The notes under the pieces are model-generated. The model saw only the letters and a list, made by a program, of their open reading frames with translations. It was not told the origin of the DNA and made no database searches. A stretch of 26,064 nt of DNA from Nemertoderma westbladi (taxonomy: Eukaryota; Xenacoelomorpha; Nemertodermatida; Nemertodermatidae): assembly GCA_032718475.1 (NCBI GenBank), contig JAUCBJ010005905.1:1-26064 (forward strand), in the 5' to 3' direction. The position numbers and the translations under genes are program-made. Shown here in pieces: positions 8,978-19,290 of this stretch. How positions within the stretch are numbered: the first letter of the stretch is position 1; the number at the start of each line of letters is the position of its first letter.

Positions 8978-10071
8978 AGTTATAGGATATATATATTGTC
9001 ATTATTGCATGATAATACATACAATGCATATTGTGATATCTACAAATCTATAGTTGTATACTATATAAATGATATGTACATTGACATTGTATAATAAAGT
9101 CAAGCATAATTATGATATGCATTACATTCAATGCTGCAATGTAGCATAATTGATTGCTATGTAAAATGTATCAATGTCTTGTTATTAATATAAATCATAT
9201 ACGTATGAACATGTAATACAAGTATCAGGAATATTTTAATTATATAGTTCGATATGACATATGCTAGAAAATACATCTTTTAAGTTTATAGTTATTCGTA
9301 ATGTCAGACATATATAAAGCACAATCAGTGATACAATAATAGCAGTAACAATGACGGCGATGGTAAAAACCTTCTGACTTCTACACTCAATGTAGCCAAC
9401 TGAAGCACAAGTAACATCGAGTAACGGTTATATATATTACATGGGATACACATTCCTACCTACAGACCTATGCTTGGCCTACCAGTGAATGCGCGATAAT
9501 TGATGGAAAGCCGCCCTATCATTGGTTGATGTACTCCCAGGCCAATCCTTATTTATCCCTGGCCTTATGCTAGTTTCCCCTTGAGATGAGCTGATGTGCT
9601 GGCATCTCTATGTCGATCAAAGTTATGCATATGCTTCAGGTGGTATCGGCATGAAAAATGTCGGCTTGGAACTGCTGAACAGCATCGAAGGGAAGGAAAA
9701 CAAATCATATAAAAACAGTATCCAATCTGAGTCCGCGGTTATAGATACAGAGAATATGCACTTAAACCCAAACTTAAACGAGGATTATCCTAGGAACTTC
9801 CGTTAGACATAACCGTGGTTGTCTGTGTATCGCAGTTGGTTTGCGGCGAGGATTGAAAGGATTCATGTTCCTTTACACAAGGGATTTAACTGGCGCCTAT
9901 GGTATGGAAAGCAGATATAAACAATATCTGTGATTGGATGCTGCTGGATATTCTAGTTTTGAACTTTGATAGAACACACGATCGTGCAAAAATGTTGAAA
10001 ATTATTCTACTGTAGTATTAATTAATACTACAATACACTATGTCCCGTAATATAGTGTCATTTTCTGATGA
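8978..10071. other. AT-rich intergenic DNA, no supported gene
   Basis: The sequence is rich in ATAT, CATA and TGCAT words. A 70-codon frame at 9594-9806 resembles no family I know and has no splice or start context to support it. A palindrome GTAGTATTAATTAATACTAC lies at about 10011-10030. Nothing else is recognised. Confidence 0.5.
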
Positions 10072-10088
10072 CCCCCCCCCCCCCCCCC
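10072..10088. repeat. poly(C) tract, 17 bp
   Basis: An uninterrupted run of 17 C lies just left of the integrase-derived sequence. It is length-unstable and a common site of sequencing error. Confidence 0.95.
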
Positions 10089-10248
10089 AGATTTTCTACA
10101 AATCTGTATCATATTGCTTGAACTTTGAAACACAACTAGTTCCACTCACCGTGGTTGACCCCATGCATGAAGCCGGAATTTTCGATTTTGCCTTTAATTT
10201 TTTTTATAGGCATTTTGAAAAAGTGTATTTTGCGAAATCGCACGTCTG

Positions 10249-10928
10249 CTGTGCCACGATCAGACCTAATAATGTGCGGGACACCGCCTAGCTCTTTAAG
10301 GGCATCAATAACATATTCACCGATTATAAACGGATCATTATTCGTGCGATGGCATTTAAGCCAGAGTAGTTTACGGCTATAGCCGTCGATTCCCCCATGA
10401 ACAGCCAAACCGTAGGGCTTTAGCTTGTCCCACCCATCTATGTGTAGTAAGTATAATTTGGACCCTTTGAAATGTAAGTACGTCTGACCACTTTCCTACT
10501 AATCCTTCTCCTAACTGCGTTCGGTTCTAATAAACGAAGGAGTACCAACTAACTTTTTCGGTACATATAATTTATGATTTAACAATAATAACTTCTGCAT
10601 TTGCCTATAACCAAGGCCACTCGTGTTCATATCTTTACTTATTTCATCTATCATAGTAGATATAGATATAACAGTGGCAGTGGGGAACTGGAGAGGATTA
10701 AATCGCTTTATTAAGCCTAGTTTATTTAAATTTCTTCTAACAGTCCTAGATGCTAGAAGAAGTCACTGGGAATCCGTCATTACTAGAAAGGAGAGTACAT
10801 ATTTCTTTATGCTGGTAACCCTTCCAAAAGTAATCCTCTAGTAACTTTACATACTGATCTGACCCTTCTGTAAGACTGGACGACATGGTAAATATACTGA
10901 TCAACAAGTAGCATGCCGTAGGAGTCAT
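10249..10928 (-). pseudogene. integrase (rve-type) transposon-derived gene, broken and truncated
   Basis: Reading leftward from about 10928 the segments follow the order of a family of transposon-derived integrase-like proteins found in many animal genomes. First comes a helix-turn-helix-like N-terminus (LEDYFWKGYQHKEICTLLSS), then RRNLNKLGLIKRFNP, the GLGYRQM linker, and the catalytic core HIDGWDKLKPYG, GGIDGYSRKLLWL, RTNNDPF and RSDRGT (end near 10249). The first two acidic residues of a DDE core are visible (D of HIDGWDK, D of RSDRGT). The third catalytic Glu and the C-terminal part are missing. There is a frameshift near 10745, with in-frame TAG codons near 10500-10520. Homology stops after DRGT. 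It is therefore an inactive 5' part of the gene. Codons after 10249 do not fit the family. Confidence 0.8.
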
Positions 10929-11029
10929 AATCTAACAACAGTACCGGGTAAGATAGTACATGACTCCACTCCAACTAACTACACTGACTAAAGCAGTAGT
11001 CCAATATCTGACTTAGCCTCCAGTCAGAC

Positions 11030-11580
11030 TGTATAATTTAGTTTATCTAGTTTTTCAACCAATCAGAAATACAATTAATTTAGTTTATTTATTTTTTAAA
11101 CCAATCAGAAATAGAGTTAATTTAGTTAATTTATTTTTTTAACCAATCAGAAATATCTTAATTTAGTTTATTTATTTTTTCAACCAATCAGAAATATACT
11201 TAATTTAGTTTATTTATTTTTTCAACCAATCAGAAATACAGTTAATTTAGTTTATTTATTTTTTAAACCAATCAGATATAGAGTTAATTTAGTTTATTTA
11301 TTTTTTTAACCAATCAGAAATATCTTAATTTAGTTTATTTATTTTTTCAACCAATCAGAAATATACTTAATTTAGTTTATTTATTTTTTCAACCAATCAG
11401 AAATACAGTTAATTTAGTTTATTTATTTTTTAAACCAATCAGAAATAACTTAATTTAGTTTATTTATTTTTTCTACCAATCAGAAATACAGTTAATTTTA
11501 GTTTATTTATTTTTTTAACCAATCAGAAATAACTTAATTTAGTTTATTTATTTTTTCAACCAATCAGAAATCAATATTCG
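11030..11580. repeat. 42-bp minisatellite with 13 CCAAT boxes
   Basis: Thirteen tandem units each contain TTTAGTTTATTTATTTTTT followed by AACCAATCAGAAAT. CCAAT starts at 11059, 11101, 11143, 11184, 11226, 11268, 11310, 11351, 11393, 11435, 11476, 11519 and 11560, giving spacings of 41-43 bp, all in the same orientation. Eleven of the 13 units read AACCAATCAGAAA, a match to the NF-Y site (RRCCAATCAG). Unit variants (ACAGTT, TAGAGTT, TATCTT, TATACTT) recur in a four-unit order with a 167-bp period in the left two-thirds. The array sits between the two divergent genes, 3.9 kb from the DOCK start and 7.7 kb from the GAPVD1 start. Confidence 0.95.
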
Positions 11581-12955
11581 CATAATTTAGTTTAATTTGT
11601 TTCTGTTTTCTTAATCCCCTAAATAATATAATTAAGTTTATTTTTTTTTCTTAATCCTCTTCGAAAAAAAATTAAATTAAATGTGGCCTAAATCAGCCAC
11701 CGTAGTCTTTAGCTGGTTAATTATATTAGATAAAGATACAATAGTAAACGTTTTCGAGCTACCGGTCTGCATCAGAATATGTACTGGCAACTAACAGGAA
11801 AAGGTGGGGGTCTATATATATATATATATAAGTATTAAAGGGGAATACCTGATAGGTGAATCCCAGAAAGGTTAACGTGTATGTATGTACTGTATAACAT
11901 AAGGTAATTGTGATAGGGAAAATACACCGAGTTAGTTGTAAGCTGTCAATCTAAAGTACAAATATAGGGTTGCAGGTTGGGTTATAAGGTTGGGAGAAGT
12001 TGATAGGGAAATCCCACGAGTGGTCATGTGTCTACATACTGAATGGTATAATTGGATTAGGTAGGTTACATAGGATTATGAGGTATCGTAGGTTACATAG
12101 GATTATGACAACTATGAGGTATTATGAGGTGAGGATATTATAAGGAAAAGGTAAAGGCAACAAACCAATGTACATACAGTACTGCAGTATGGCACGTATG
12201 GCTGTATGGTATTCAACATGTCCTAGAAAATGTATTTTAACGGAAAACAGTACAAAACAAACAAAGATAAATAAAATGACCTTCCAGCCTTCAATAGATT
12301 GGAAACACTATTTACAACATAATTATGGTTTATGGATTTCAGGATTTAGGACAAACAAACATAAGCCTAGTGGATACCTACGAGTTGAAGGGTGTAAGTG
12401 TTGCAACCATAAAATTATTGTAATTATGATAAGACAGTTCAGGACCAGAACCAGTATAATGCCATATCATTAGTGCATTAGTGAACTTATTAATCAAAAT
12501 ATTATTATTTAACAATTTTAGATACCGGTAGTCCTGCAGGAGCAGGTCAGTGCAGGTGTCTCAAATTTCAAACCAATGACTAGTTTGCTTCAAGTTCAAA
12601 CCAACAATCTGGTGGCTGGTGTAATGGGACTACCCGACTAGCCACCGACTACTTGATTAACTATTTTAATTAATCGCGTCAATTTATTAATTTGTAATGA
12701 ATTGTTTGATAATAATCTGCAGTATGGTGTGTGCTGTGTACTCTAAATAAGTGGGAAATAACTAGTTTATTTCCCATGCAGCTATGGGCAGAAAGTGATA
12801 TTTTTTTACATAGCCCAGCATTCAGGCATTGCGTAGTTATTTTTGTAAGCGGATTCAATTCCCTACATTACCCACCGAAGATGGGACCAGTGGCATTTTA
12901 CCAATATAGTTGGCGATGTGAGATTACCAATAATAATCTCACCTCATAACCAACT
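11581..12955. other. intergenic DNA with short simple repeats
   Basis: A (TA)n tract lies at about 11813-11830. The word TAGGTTACATAGGATTATGA is duplicated near 12060-12110. Short frames, the longest 101 codons at 12168-12473, match nothing I know. No gene, RNA or long inverted repeat is supported. Confidence 0.5.
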
Positions 12956-12973
12956 GGGGGGGGGGGGGGGGGG
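12956..12973. repeat. poly(G) tract, 18 bp
   Basis: An uninterrupted run of 18 G. A similar 19-bp run lies at 16670-16688. Such tracts can form G-quadruplexes and are length-unstable. Confidence 0.95.
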
Positions 12974-13433
12974 CTATACACCCCTTAAGCCACAGAGAGA
13001 GGTGAGAGGTCAAACCACCTCAGAGGGAGAAACCAGCTAGTGAAGCTAGCAGCAGGGGGTAACACCAACAGGGAGTGGCGAAGTGACAATTAATAGTTAA
13101 GCCAATAGCGGGCAAGTGAACACGTTGGGGAGGATAAGAGCGCATCCATTGGTTACCAGAGGCCCCACAGTAGTGTAGGGCTAAAACCAATATGTGTCAA
13201 TTATATAATCTTTGTAACTACTGATTATCAGTCAGTTGATTACCTTACGGTTGTGAGACCGGCATAGTTTTTGACCGTCGTTGTCGTCGTTACTGTTACT
13301 GTCTGTAATGCTGTATTGCACATTACTGATTTATTAACTGTGCTATTATCATTGCTGTGATTACCAGTATCCGTGAATACTAATATTCTAACTCCGTTGT
13401 TTTTCATCGGCCTTTTGGCCAAACATATATCCA
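12974..13433. other. intergenic DNA, no supported gene
   Basis: Mixed-composition DNA with short repeats of GTTGTCGTCGTTACTGTTACTG type near 13277-13300. The translation of that stretch is a Thr/Val simple repeat. No conserved coding or RNA signal is recognised. Confidence 0.45.
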
Positions 13434-14203
13434 GCCTATAGCCCAGCAGCCCAGCGACGCGACGACGCGTACAACCTACACAGGTCGGTATCTACTGTAC
13501 TACTGTCAACTCCGGTAGATACCGTCACATGGGTAGTCTTTTTCTCCACGGCTCGAGCCACTTTACTAGGAGGGCTATAACTCATCGGGGAAGGGTGCAA
13601 TACAATTGCATCAGAAGGGTTTGGGTTGCGGTCGGTGTATCCGCCGGTCGAGGTACCTGGTTGACCAATATCCATAGGAGGTCCACTTCTTTCCTATGGT
13701 GGAACTACGATATTGACACGTTTATCGGAGGGCTGAAGGGGTCGAGGGCGTACAACCTTTAAGACCCTTCGCAGGACAGCAGCTTGCACTGGTCCTGCTT
13801 TAGTCGTTTGCACGACTGCCGTGGGTAAGCCTTGAGTAGTGAGGAATTTTTGGGGTTTAACAGTTCTTTCTAATTCCCGTTCCCTCGCCTTATACTCATA
13901 GGGTCGTCGGTGGACTTCTTGCAGTTCAGAGTGCGCATTTATAAATGTCTAACCGTATTCCAGGTCTCGGCTAATGAAACCAATCAAGTTGTACGAGTCA
14001 ATATTATTTGGGTTAATATTTCTCAAACATTTTCTGACATATTTGGTGGAAATACACTCACCTACGCTTTTGAGTAATTTGTAACTGGGAATACGAGTTT
14101 TCTGTTCGATTTGGGGAAAAAGATAAGGGTGAAATGCGTACACTCCCTCAGAGGGATGCTTCCTGGATAATAACGATGGCGCGACTCGCAGTGAAGATCT
14201 GCG
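13434..14203 (-). pseudogene. unrecognised long reading frame with two internal TAG codons
   Basis: One minus-strand frame runs about 255 codons from just after a TAG near 14206 to a TAG at 13434-13436. It is broken only by TAG at about 13947 and about 13698. Segments include APSLLSRKHPSEGVYAF, YKLLKSVGECISTKYVRKCL, a charged stretch YKARERELERTVKP, and a Pro/Ser/Thr-rich C-terminal part starting MDIGQPGTSTGGYTD. So few stops in an AT-rich frame suggest that it was coding, or that it is an unspliced exon series. I do not recognise the family; a retroelement gag-like protein is one possibility. It has no recognisable zinc knuckle, protease or polymerase motif. Confidence 0.4.
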
Positions 14204-14375
14204 CTAGCTTCCCAAGCTATTAGCTATTCCCTTTGAGAATTACTTACAGTGTATTATGTAGAATGAATTTAATTTAGGAAAATATACATTTTTGAAGTCT
14301 ATCTGTCAACCAATCTTTCGTTTCAATCGATCAATATATTATTCCACCAACACATCAATCAATACATCATATTGC

Positions 14376-14470
14376 GCCTCTGCATTCTCACGGGCTGGGC
14401 ACCGTTTTTTGTTTCGGTTGCGCAAATTCCATACAGTAAAATGCCAACACGAAAACAAAAAGCTGCATTA
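14376..14470. repeat. dispersed short repeat, copy 2
   Basis: This is the second copy of the element at 8126-8200. GGGCACCGTTTTTTGT and ACAAAAAGCTGCATTA are shared in the same order, with a longer internal spacer. Confidence 0.5.
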
Positions 14471-14812
14471 GCAATAAATTTTAAAGCCAGTTATGGCAAA
14501 GTCTTATGTTAACAAATCCAACAGCACAATATGCCGCCTGGCTTATGGGGATACAGAAAAGGTTGTATAGTTTGTTATGATGTGTTTATCCTTGGGAGGT
14601 TGTGTTGCGCAACCATTCTTTTCCGGTATTAACATCCAAGAGAGAAAGGAGCATCCGTTGTTTCTTGTTTCCTTCCTTCACTTTACTTTACGTCATTTGG
14701 GTAAATAGCAATTACTGCACACAATGTGCAGGTGTATGTTAAGTAATAAATTTCGGCAGTGTATCGACTGTACTGTATTTCAGAGTTTAGGAACGGATAC
14801 CGCAGAAATATA

Positions 14813-15205
14813 CCACCGACAACAGTCCTATGTACTACACAGTACCACCGACAAAAACTAATAATAATAGCAACACACCAACATATGAAAAATACTAACG
14901 ATTATTACCATTACAATATGCAATATAATAATTTAAAACAGATAATATATGAAGGCTGTATTATATTTAAAAAAAATTATCATGACTAATTACACCACCG
15001 ACAACAGGCCGACAGTGGACAATATAATTTGTTATAAATATTTGGACTTGGAATTAAAATTGTATAATCATGTACTGAAATAGTTTACTAACATTGCCGA
15101 AGTTGTCGGTATACTGTCGGTTTGCGATTTTACCTGTCGGTTTGTGTCTTTTTTTGTCGGTGGTTATCAGTGGTATGCGAAAGGTGTCGGTGGTTGTCGG
15201 TGGTG
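14813..15205. mobile_element. element with clustered, convergent CCGACA motifs
   Basis: CCACCGACA occurs at 14813, 14845 and 14995, with GCCGACA at about 15009. The reverse complement TGTCGG occurs at 15104, 15115, 15135, 15155, 15185 and 15195, three of these as TGTCGGTGG. Left copies point right and right copies point left, around an AT-rich core. Clusters of short inverted motifs near both ends are typical of subterminal transposase-binding repeats in hAT-like and related elements. No transposase frame is present and the exact ends are uncertain. Confidence 0.5.
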
Positions 15206-15209
15206 GCGT

Positions 15210-15554
15210 ATTTAGGCAAACCCGCAAACCCCTTTCCTGCATATTAAAAGCCTTTAGTAATCATCATGCCACATCAGTACATAGTCGCTAGATCCCACGT
15301 TGAAAGGACAGCGAACTTAGATCTTAGGTGAACTTACAGTAGATACCAATTTATATAGGGCCTAAAGAATCACAACGTAATACAGTAGCAATAAACTCCT
15401 AAACGTCTTGAGTGTTCTCAGTCTATCGATGAGAGCCATATTGTACTGTAAGTGTAAGATTATTTACGTTAGGCCTACATTTGTTACAATAACTGCAAGC
15501 AATTTCATAAAAATGTTTGAAGTAGTTCCTCGCCCTGAGCACCGTCGTATGCAT
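15210..15554. other. intergenic DNA, nothing recognised
   Basis: No coding frame of note, no tandem array and no inverted repeat is seen in this stretch. Confidence 0.4.
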
Positions 15555-15639
15555 AATAAAGGAAGGATAAAGTGATCTTTAGGTGCCGCTGTAATACTGT
15601 AGGTGCCGCACCTAACGATCACTTTATCCTTTCTCTATT
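15555..15639. mobile_element. short fold-back element (85 bp)
   Basis: The left arm 15555-15586 (ending GATAAAGTGATCTTTAGGTGC) and the right arm 15608-15639 are reverse complements over about 32 bp with about five mismatches. The arms share GGATAAAGTGATC and TTAGGTGC. AGGTGCCGC also occurs twice inside. It would form a strong hairpin. It is probably a minimal MITE; a structured RNA cannot be excluded. Confidence 0.65.
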
Positions 15640-15780
15640 AATTTTTTAAAAAGGATATGAATTTCACTTATATCACTAAAGAGTGAACATTTCAATATTA
15701 AATATAATAATTTTAAGGGTTGGAAACGCCGACAAGTTGACATAATGTAACAAAATTACTCACCCAATACATCATTCAGC

Positions 15781-15917
15781 CATTGTGTGAAAAGGGCACT
15801 GTTCTGTTAACAGCGTTTATGTAAACCATTTATGTAAACCTCACTAGCTCCGCTCGCTCGGTACATAGATACACTCGGGTCATAACTCTGAGAAGTGCTA
15901 GTTTTCACACAATTATG
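15781..15917. mobile_element. short terminal-inverted-repeat element (137 bp)
   Basis: CATTGTGTGAAAA (15781-15793) is mirrored by TTTTCACACAATTATG (15902-15917), with GCAC and GTGC just inside. The interior holds a small GC-rich patch (CTCCGCTCGCTCGG). It is consistent with a MITE; the target duplication is not clear. Confidence 0.5.
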
Positions 15918-18234
15918 TAAATAGTTTTGTATTTCAAGAATATTAGGTAAATAAATGGTTGGGCGCATTCTTCGCCCGCGTCCAATCTTTGCCCGCGTCC
16001 AATCATCGCCCGATCGGGGGACATGAGCAGATTACAGAGACGGCAGGTTACAGAGACGGCTTTCTCTAACCAAAACATTAAACGATGGGTACTAGTGTGT
16101 TATAAATGTGTACTATAAATTTTCATTTGTAACTAGTGATTTTTATTAAATATGTGATACAAAGATAACATAGAATAAAAAATTAACAAAATGAACAAAT
16201 TAGTTTTTTTTTTGTTTTTTTTGCAGAATTTTTAAATTAAATGAAGAGATAATATGCTCTAGAACATTTTTTTTAAATAAAGGAAACAAAAACTAACTAG
16301 TTTAAAAAATTTATACAAAGATAACATACAATAGAAAGATAAACAAATTAGCTAGTTTTTATTTTATTTTTTGTTCTAGAACAGAAAATAGTTGTAGAAT
16401 ATAGTAGAAATAGTAGTAGAACAGAACAGCTATTTTTCAACGAAATTCAAATTCTGTTACATATTTGGAATCCTTACGTGACCAGCTTTCCATTGGTACC
16501 AACAAACAGCTATAAGGTAGAAGAATAACTGCGGTGTAACTGGCGTAATATCGCTGGAGACACTTTTTTTAAACGCTTGTAGCTAAAGATTGACCAGTCA
16601 GTGGTCAGGGGGTGAAAATATCCCTGTTTCAAATTTCATGCAATCTCATTACGATTTGTAAAAATATTAGGGGGGGGGGGGGGGGGGGCGTGTCACTGAA
16701 TAACGACACTATATTCTGGGACAAGGTGTAATAAGGTAGTAAGTATTATTATATTTTAATTATAGTGCGTCATCGTTTCTATGTTCTTGTTCTTGTTTTA
16801 GTGTTAATAATTAATATGTTTATGAAATGAAATGATATTCTTATTATTATACTAAAATATACTATATTGAATACACTATATTGCACTATATTAATATACA
16901 CTATATTGAATATACTATATTATTATACTATATTGAAATCTATTCTATTTATAATATTTTTTCATAATATTGTATTTTTTATACAATATAAAAAATATGT
17001 AAAATGATTGAGTTTAGCTTGAGTGAATTAAGTTTAGCGTGGTTGGTTATATTCCGTAGAAGGAAGGGGCCTGTTATAATTTACACTGAAATGCAATGGA
17101 AGCACCTCTGAGCAGAGATACATACTAAGTAAGGGCTTTCAGAATGTGAAAGTAACGGTAATTAAACAGCCACTACCTACCACATTCCACAATTAGGGTG
17201 CTGTGTATTTCGGCGCTATGTATTGTATAGGACATAGAGTGCTGTGGTAAAAAAAAAAAGGCCCCGCAATAAACCACTCTTGTGCTACTGTCAATCAACC
17301 CACAGGGGGCCTAAATCGCGGCAGGTTCAAAGTTAATTCAACCTGGGAGTTGAATGAAAACGTTAACCCAAGAATATCCAAGCGCCCGAAAGTCTGGTTT
17401 CAAGGGTAGTTTTGTTTTCCAAGTGTGTCCAGGTCTACATTGTGTGCAATGGTAAAGACATGGACCAAAGTTATTCGACATGGTCCCAGGGGAATTGATA
17501 ATTAAAATGGTACTGTATTGTTTCTTTAATTGAGTGTGTAATTTCCATGAAGGCATTCTTTCATTAATTAAGTATCTGGCGTCGCCAGAGATATCCGATC
17601 ACCTTTGACGATGTTCTAGAACTTTTTTCAAAGGTCTAGAACACTCAATATATGTCCCAGAACCTTTATAAAAAAAACTGACAATAAAGCTTTAAAATTT
17701 GTTGAAAGAAAATAATGAAATTGTTTGCACGGTCGGAACTGTTCCCATGAATGCCATGCTATTATGCCAGTCAAGTCAGCCTGCTCTTTACATACAGCGC
17801 TCTTGTATGCCGCCTTTCCAGCGGCAACAACTAAGCAGCATGAAGATACGAATATTTCTTGATGTACAAAGAGTGCAATATTGATGAGACACTTTTTGTA
17901 AACGCTTGCAAAGTAATTGATTTAAGCAAACGTCTTTATGCAAGCCTACAAAAAGATAAAAATTAATTATGACCTATATAATAATCACTAAAAACGTGTA
18001 TATCATGTTCACAATTATTAATATGGCGGTAATTAATAAGTAGGCTTCAACTGGTATTTTTATTTTGCCTATAGCTACCTAGTTTCCAGACCTGGTATAA
18101 ATAACATTCTAGATGTCCATGCGTAGGCCTACTGTATATACTGTATAACACAATTTGCGTAAAAATTAAATAACACTTTTAGTACGGAAATTATGATATA
18201 TACTGTAGTAATTATTACGTGATTTAGGGGAGAC
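15918..18234. other. AT-rich intergenic DNA with short repeats
   Basis: No gene is supported. Visible items are a duplicated TTGCCCGCGTCCAATC near 15975-16010 and a fragment of a repeat also found in GAPVD1 intron 1 (16022-16085). The word GAGACACTTTTTNTAAACGC occurs at 16557 and 17886. A poly(G) run lies at 16670-16688. ACTATATTG-type words repeat at about 16855-16940. Palindromic GTTCTAGAAC lies at 16373 and 17613. A TATAAAAAAA word at 17669 has no gene behind it that I can recognise. Confidence 0.5.
16022..16085. repeat. dispersed repeat copy related to 20432-20650
   Basis: GAGCAGATTACAGAGACGG, a second GGTTACAGAGACGG, and TTTCTCTAACCAAAACATTAAACG match the tandem unit at 20432-20650 (GAGCAGRTTACAGAGG, TTTTCTAACCAAAACAATAAACG). 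The orientation is the same. This copy lies outside the intron 1 element. Confidence 0.7.
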
Positions 18235-18887
18235 AACGATCTATAACGGGCTATAACTTCCTATAACGAGCTATAACCACATATAACGATCTATCGGAAA
18301 AAAGTTTAACTAAAACTAAAAAACTAAAAAAAAATGTTCTACGTTATTTTTCCCATGTAAGACGTAATTTTATTCTTAAATTTGTACTTTTTTGTTGCTA
18401 AATTATTTAATAAAACTGCGATATACTACAGTTGTGTTACAAAATAAATTGAACTGCAGTATTTACTATTGCTTCCATAGTTACTGCTATTCAAATTATT
18501 GTACTCTTCAACTCTCGATGTTGCCTTACTCAATGTTAAAATAATTTAATGTTCTCGATTATTTATTACGTAACTAGAGAACCGCTTAACTACATAAACC
18601 AATATGGGATATTGAGTTCCGTTTTGGTGTTCGCCGCGCAGACACTAAAGTTGCAATAACTTTTGAGTATGTTAATGGATTGTGCTCAAATTACTTTCAA
18701 ACCTTTTCTACGTCGATGCTCTTTCACCACACCTCGTACGTGTTATAAGTCCTCGGCTTCGTCTCGGACGTCTGGACGTTATAACACTCCTTGGACGAAA
18801 TAATAGTTACTTGTACAAAATATCCGTACAAAATAACAGATAGTCAGACAGTTCAATAAAGATAGTTATAGCCCGTTATAGATCGTT
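18235..18887. mobile_element. 653-bp element with perfect 24-bp terminal inverted repeats
   Basis: 18235-18258 (AACGATCTATAACGGG then CTATAACT) is the exact reverse complement of 18864-18887. Just inside the left end, CTATAAC recurs with a 10-bp period about five times (18241-18295). The interior has no long reading frame, so the element is non-autonomous. A target-site duplication is not evident. It lies about 400 bp upstream of the GAPVD1 start. Confidence 0.75.
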
Positions 18888-19290
18888 ATACCATTTAGTA
18901 CGTACTGACGTACCTGCCATAAGCCGAAACAGTCTGCCAGTACAGCAGTACCAGTAGGCCTACTGCAGTACTGGAGTAGGCCTACTGCACTACACAGCTA
19001 CAGCAACAGCACTAGGCCTACTTCAGTTTCAGTACTGACTGCAGGACTGATCAACGCCTACAGAAGTACAGCCCAGCAACAGCAGCCCAACCGGTCCATT
19101 AGGCTAGGCCTACTCAATTGCAATTACCGTGTACCGGCAGACCGGACCTTCCTACTGCAGGACTGTCCTCCTAGGCCATAGTGCATAGGCCTGTAGGCTG
19201 CTAGGTCTGTAGGTAGGCTGGTAGGCCTGCTGTCAGTCAGTACTGTTCTGCTGTTCAGTTCAGTTGTTAGACTATTTTAATGTGAAGCCA
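18888..19290 (+). promoter_or_regulatory. GAPVD1 5' flank / probable promoter and 5' UTR
   Basis: This region is rich in the palindrome TAGGCCTA or AGGCCTA (about eight copies between 18955 and 19235) and in CTGCAG/AGTACT words. No TATA box is obvious. A pyrimidine-rich stretch, CTGTTCTGCTGTTCAG (about 19243-19258), could be a splice acceptor for the first coding exon if an upstream non-coding exon exists. The exact transcription start is not visible. Confidence 0.4.

Noticed and set aside
12168-12473. 101-codon plus-strand frame
   Set aside because: It shows no similarity to a family I know, no start or splice context, and a composition like its intergenic surroundings.
12528-12645. Possible terminal inverted repeat GGTAGTCC ... 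GGACTACC
   Set aside because: Only 8 bp match, with no internal structure or target duplication.
16373-17640. Heat-shock elements (GTTCTAGAAC at 16373 and 17613, TCTAGAAC near 16257 and 17635)
   Set aside because: They match inverted nGAAn units, but they are scattered in AT-rich DNA with no gene behind them. I could not separate them from chance.
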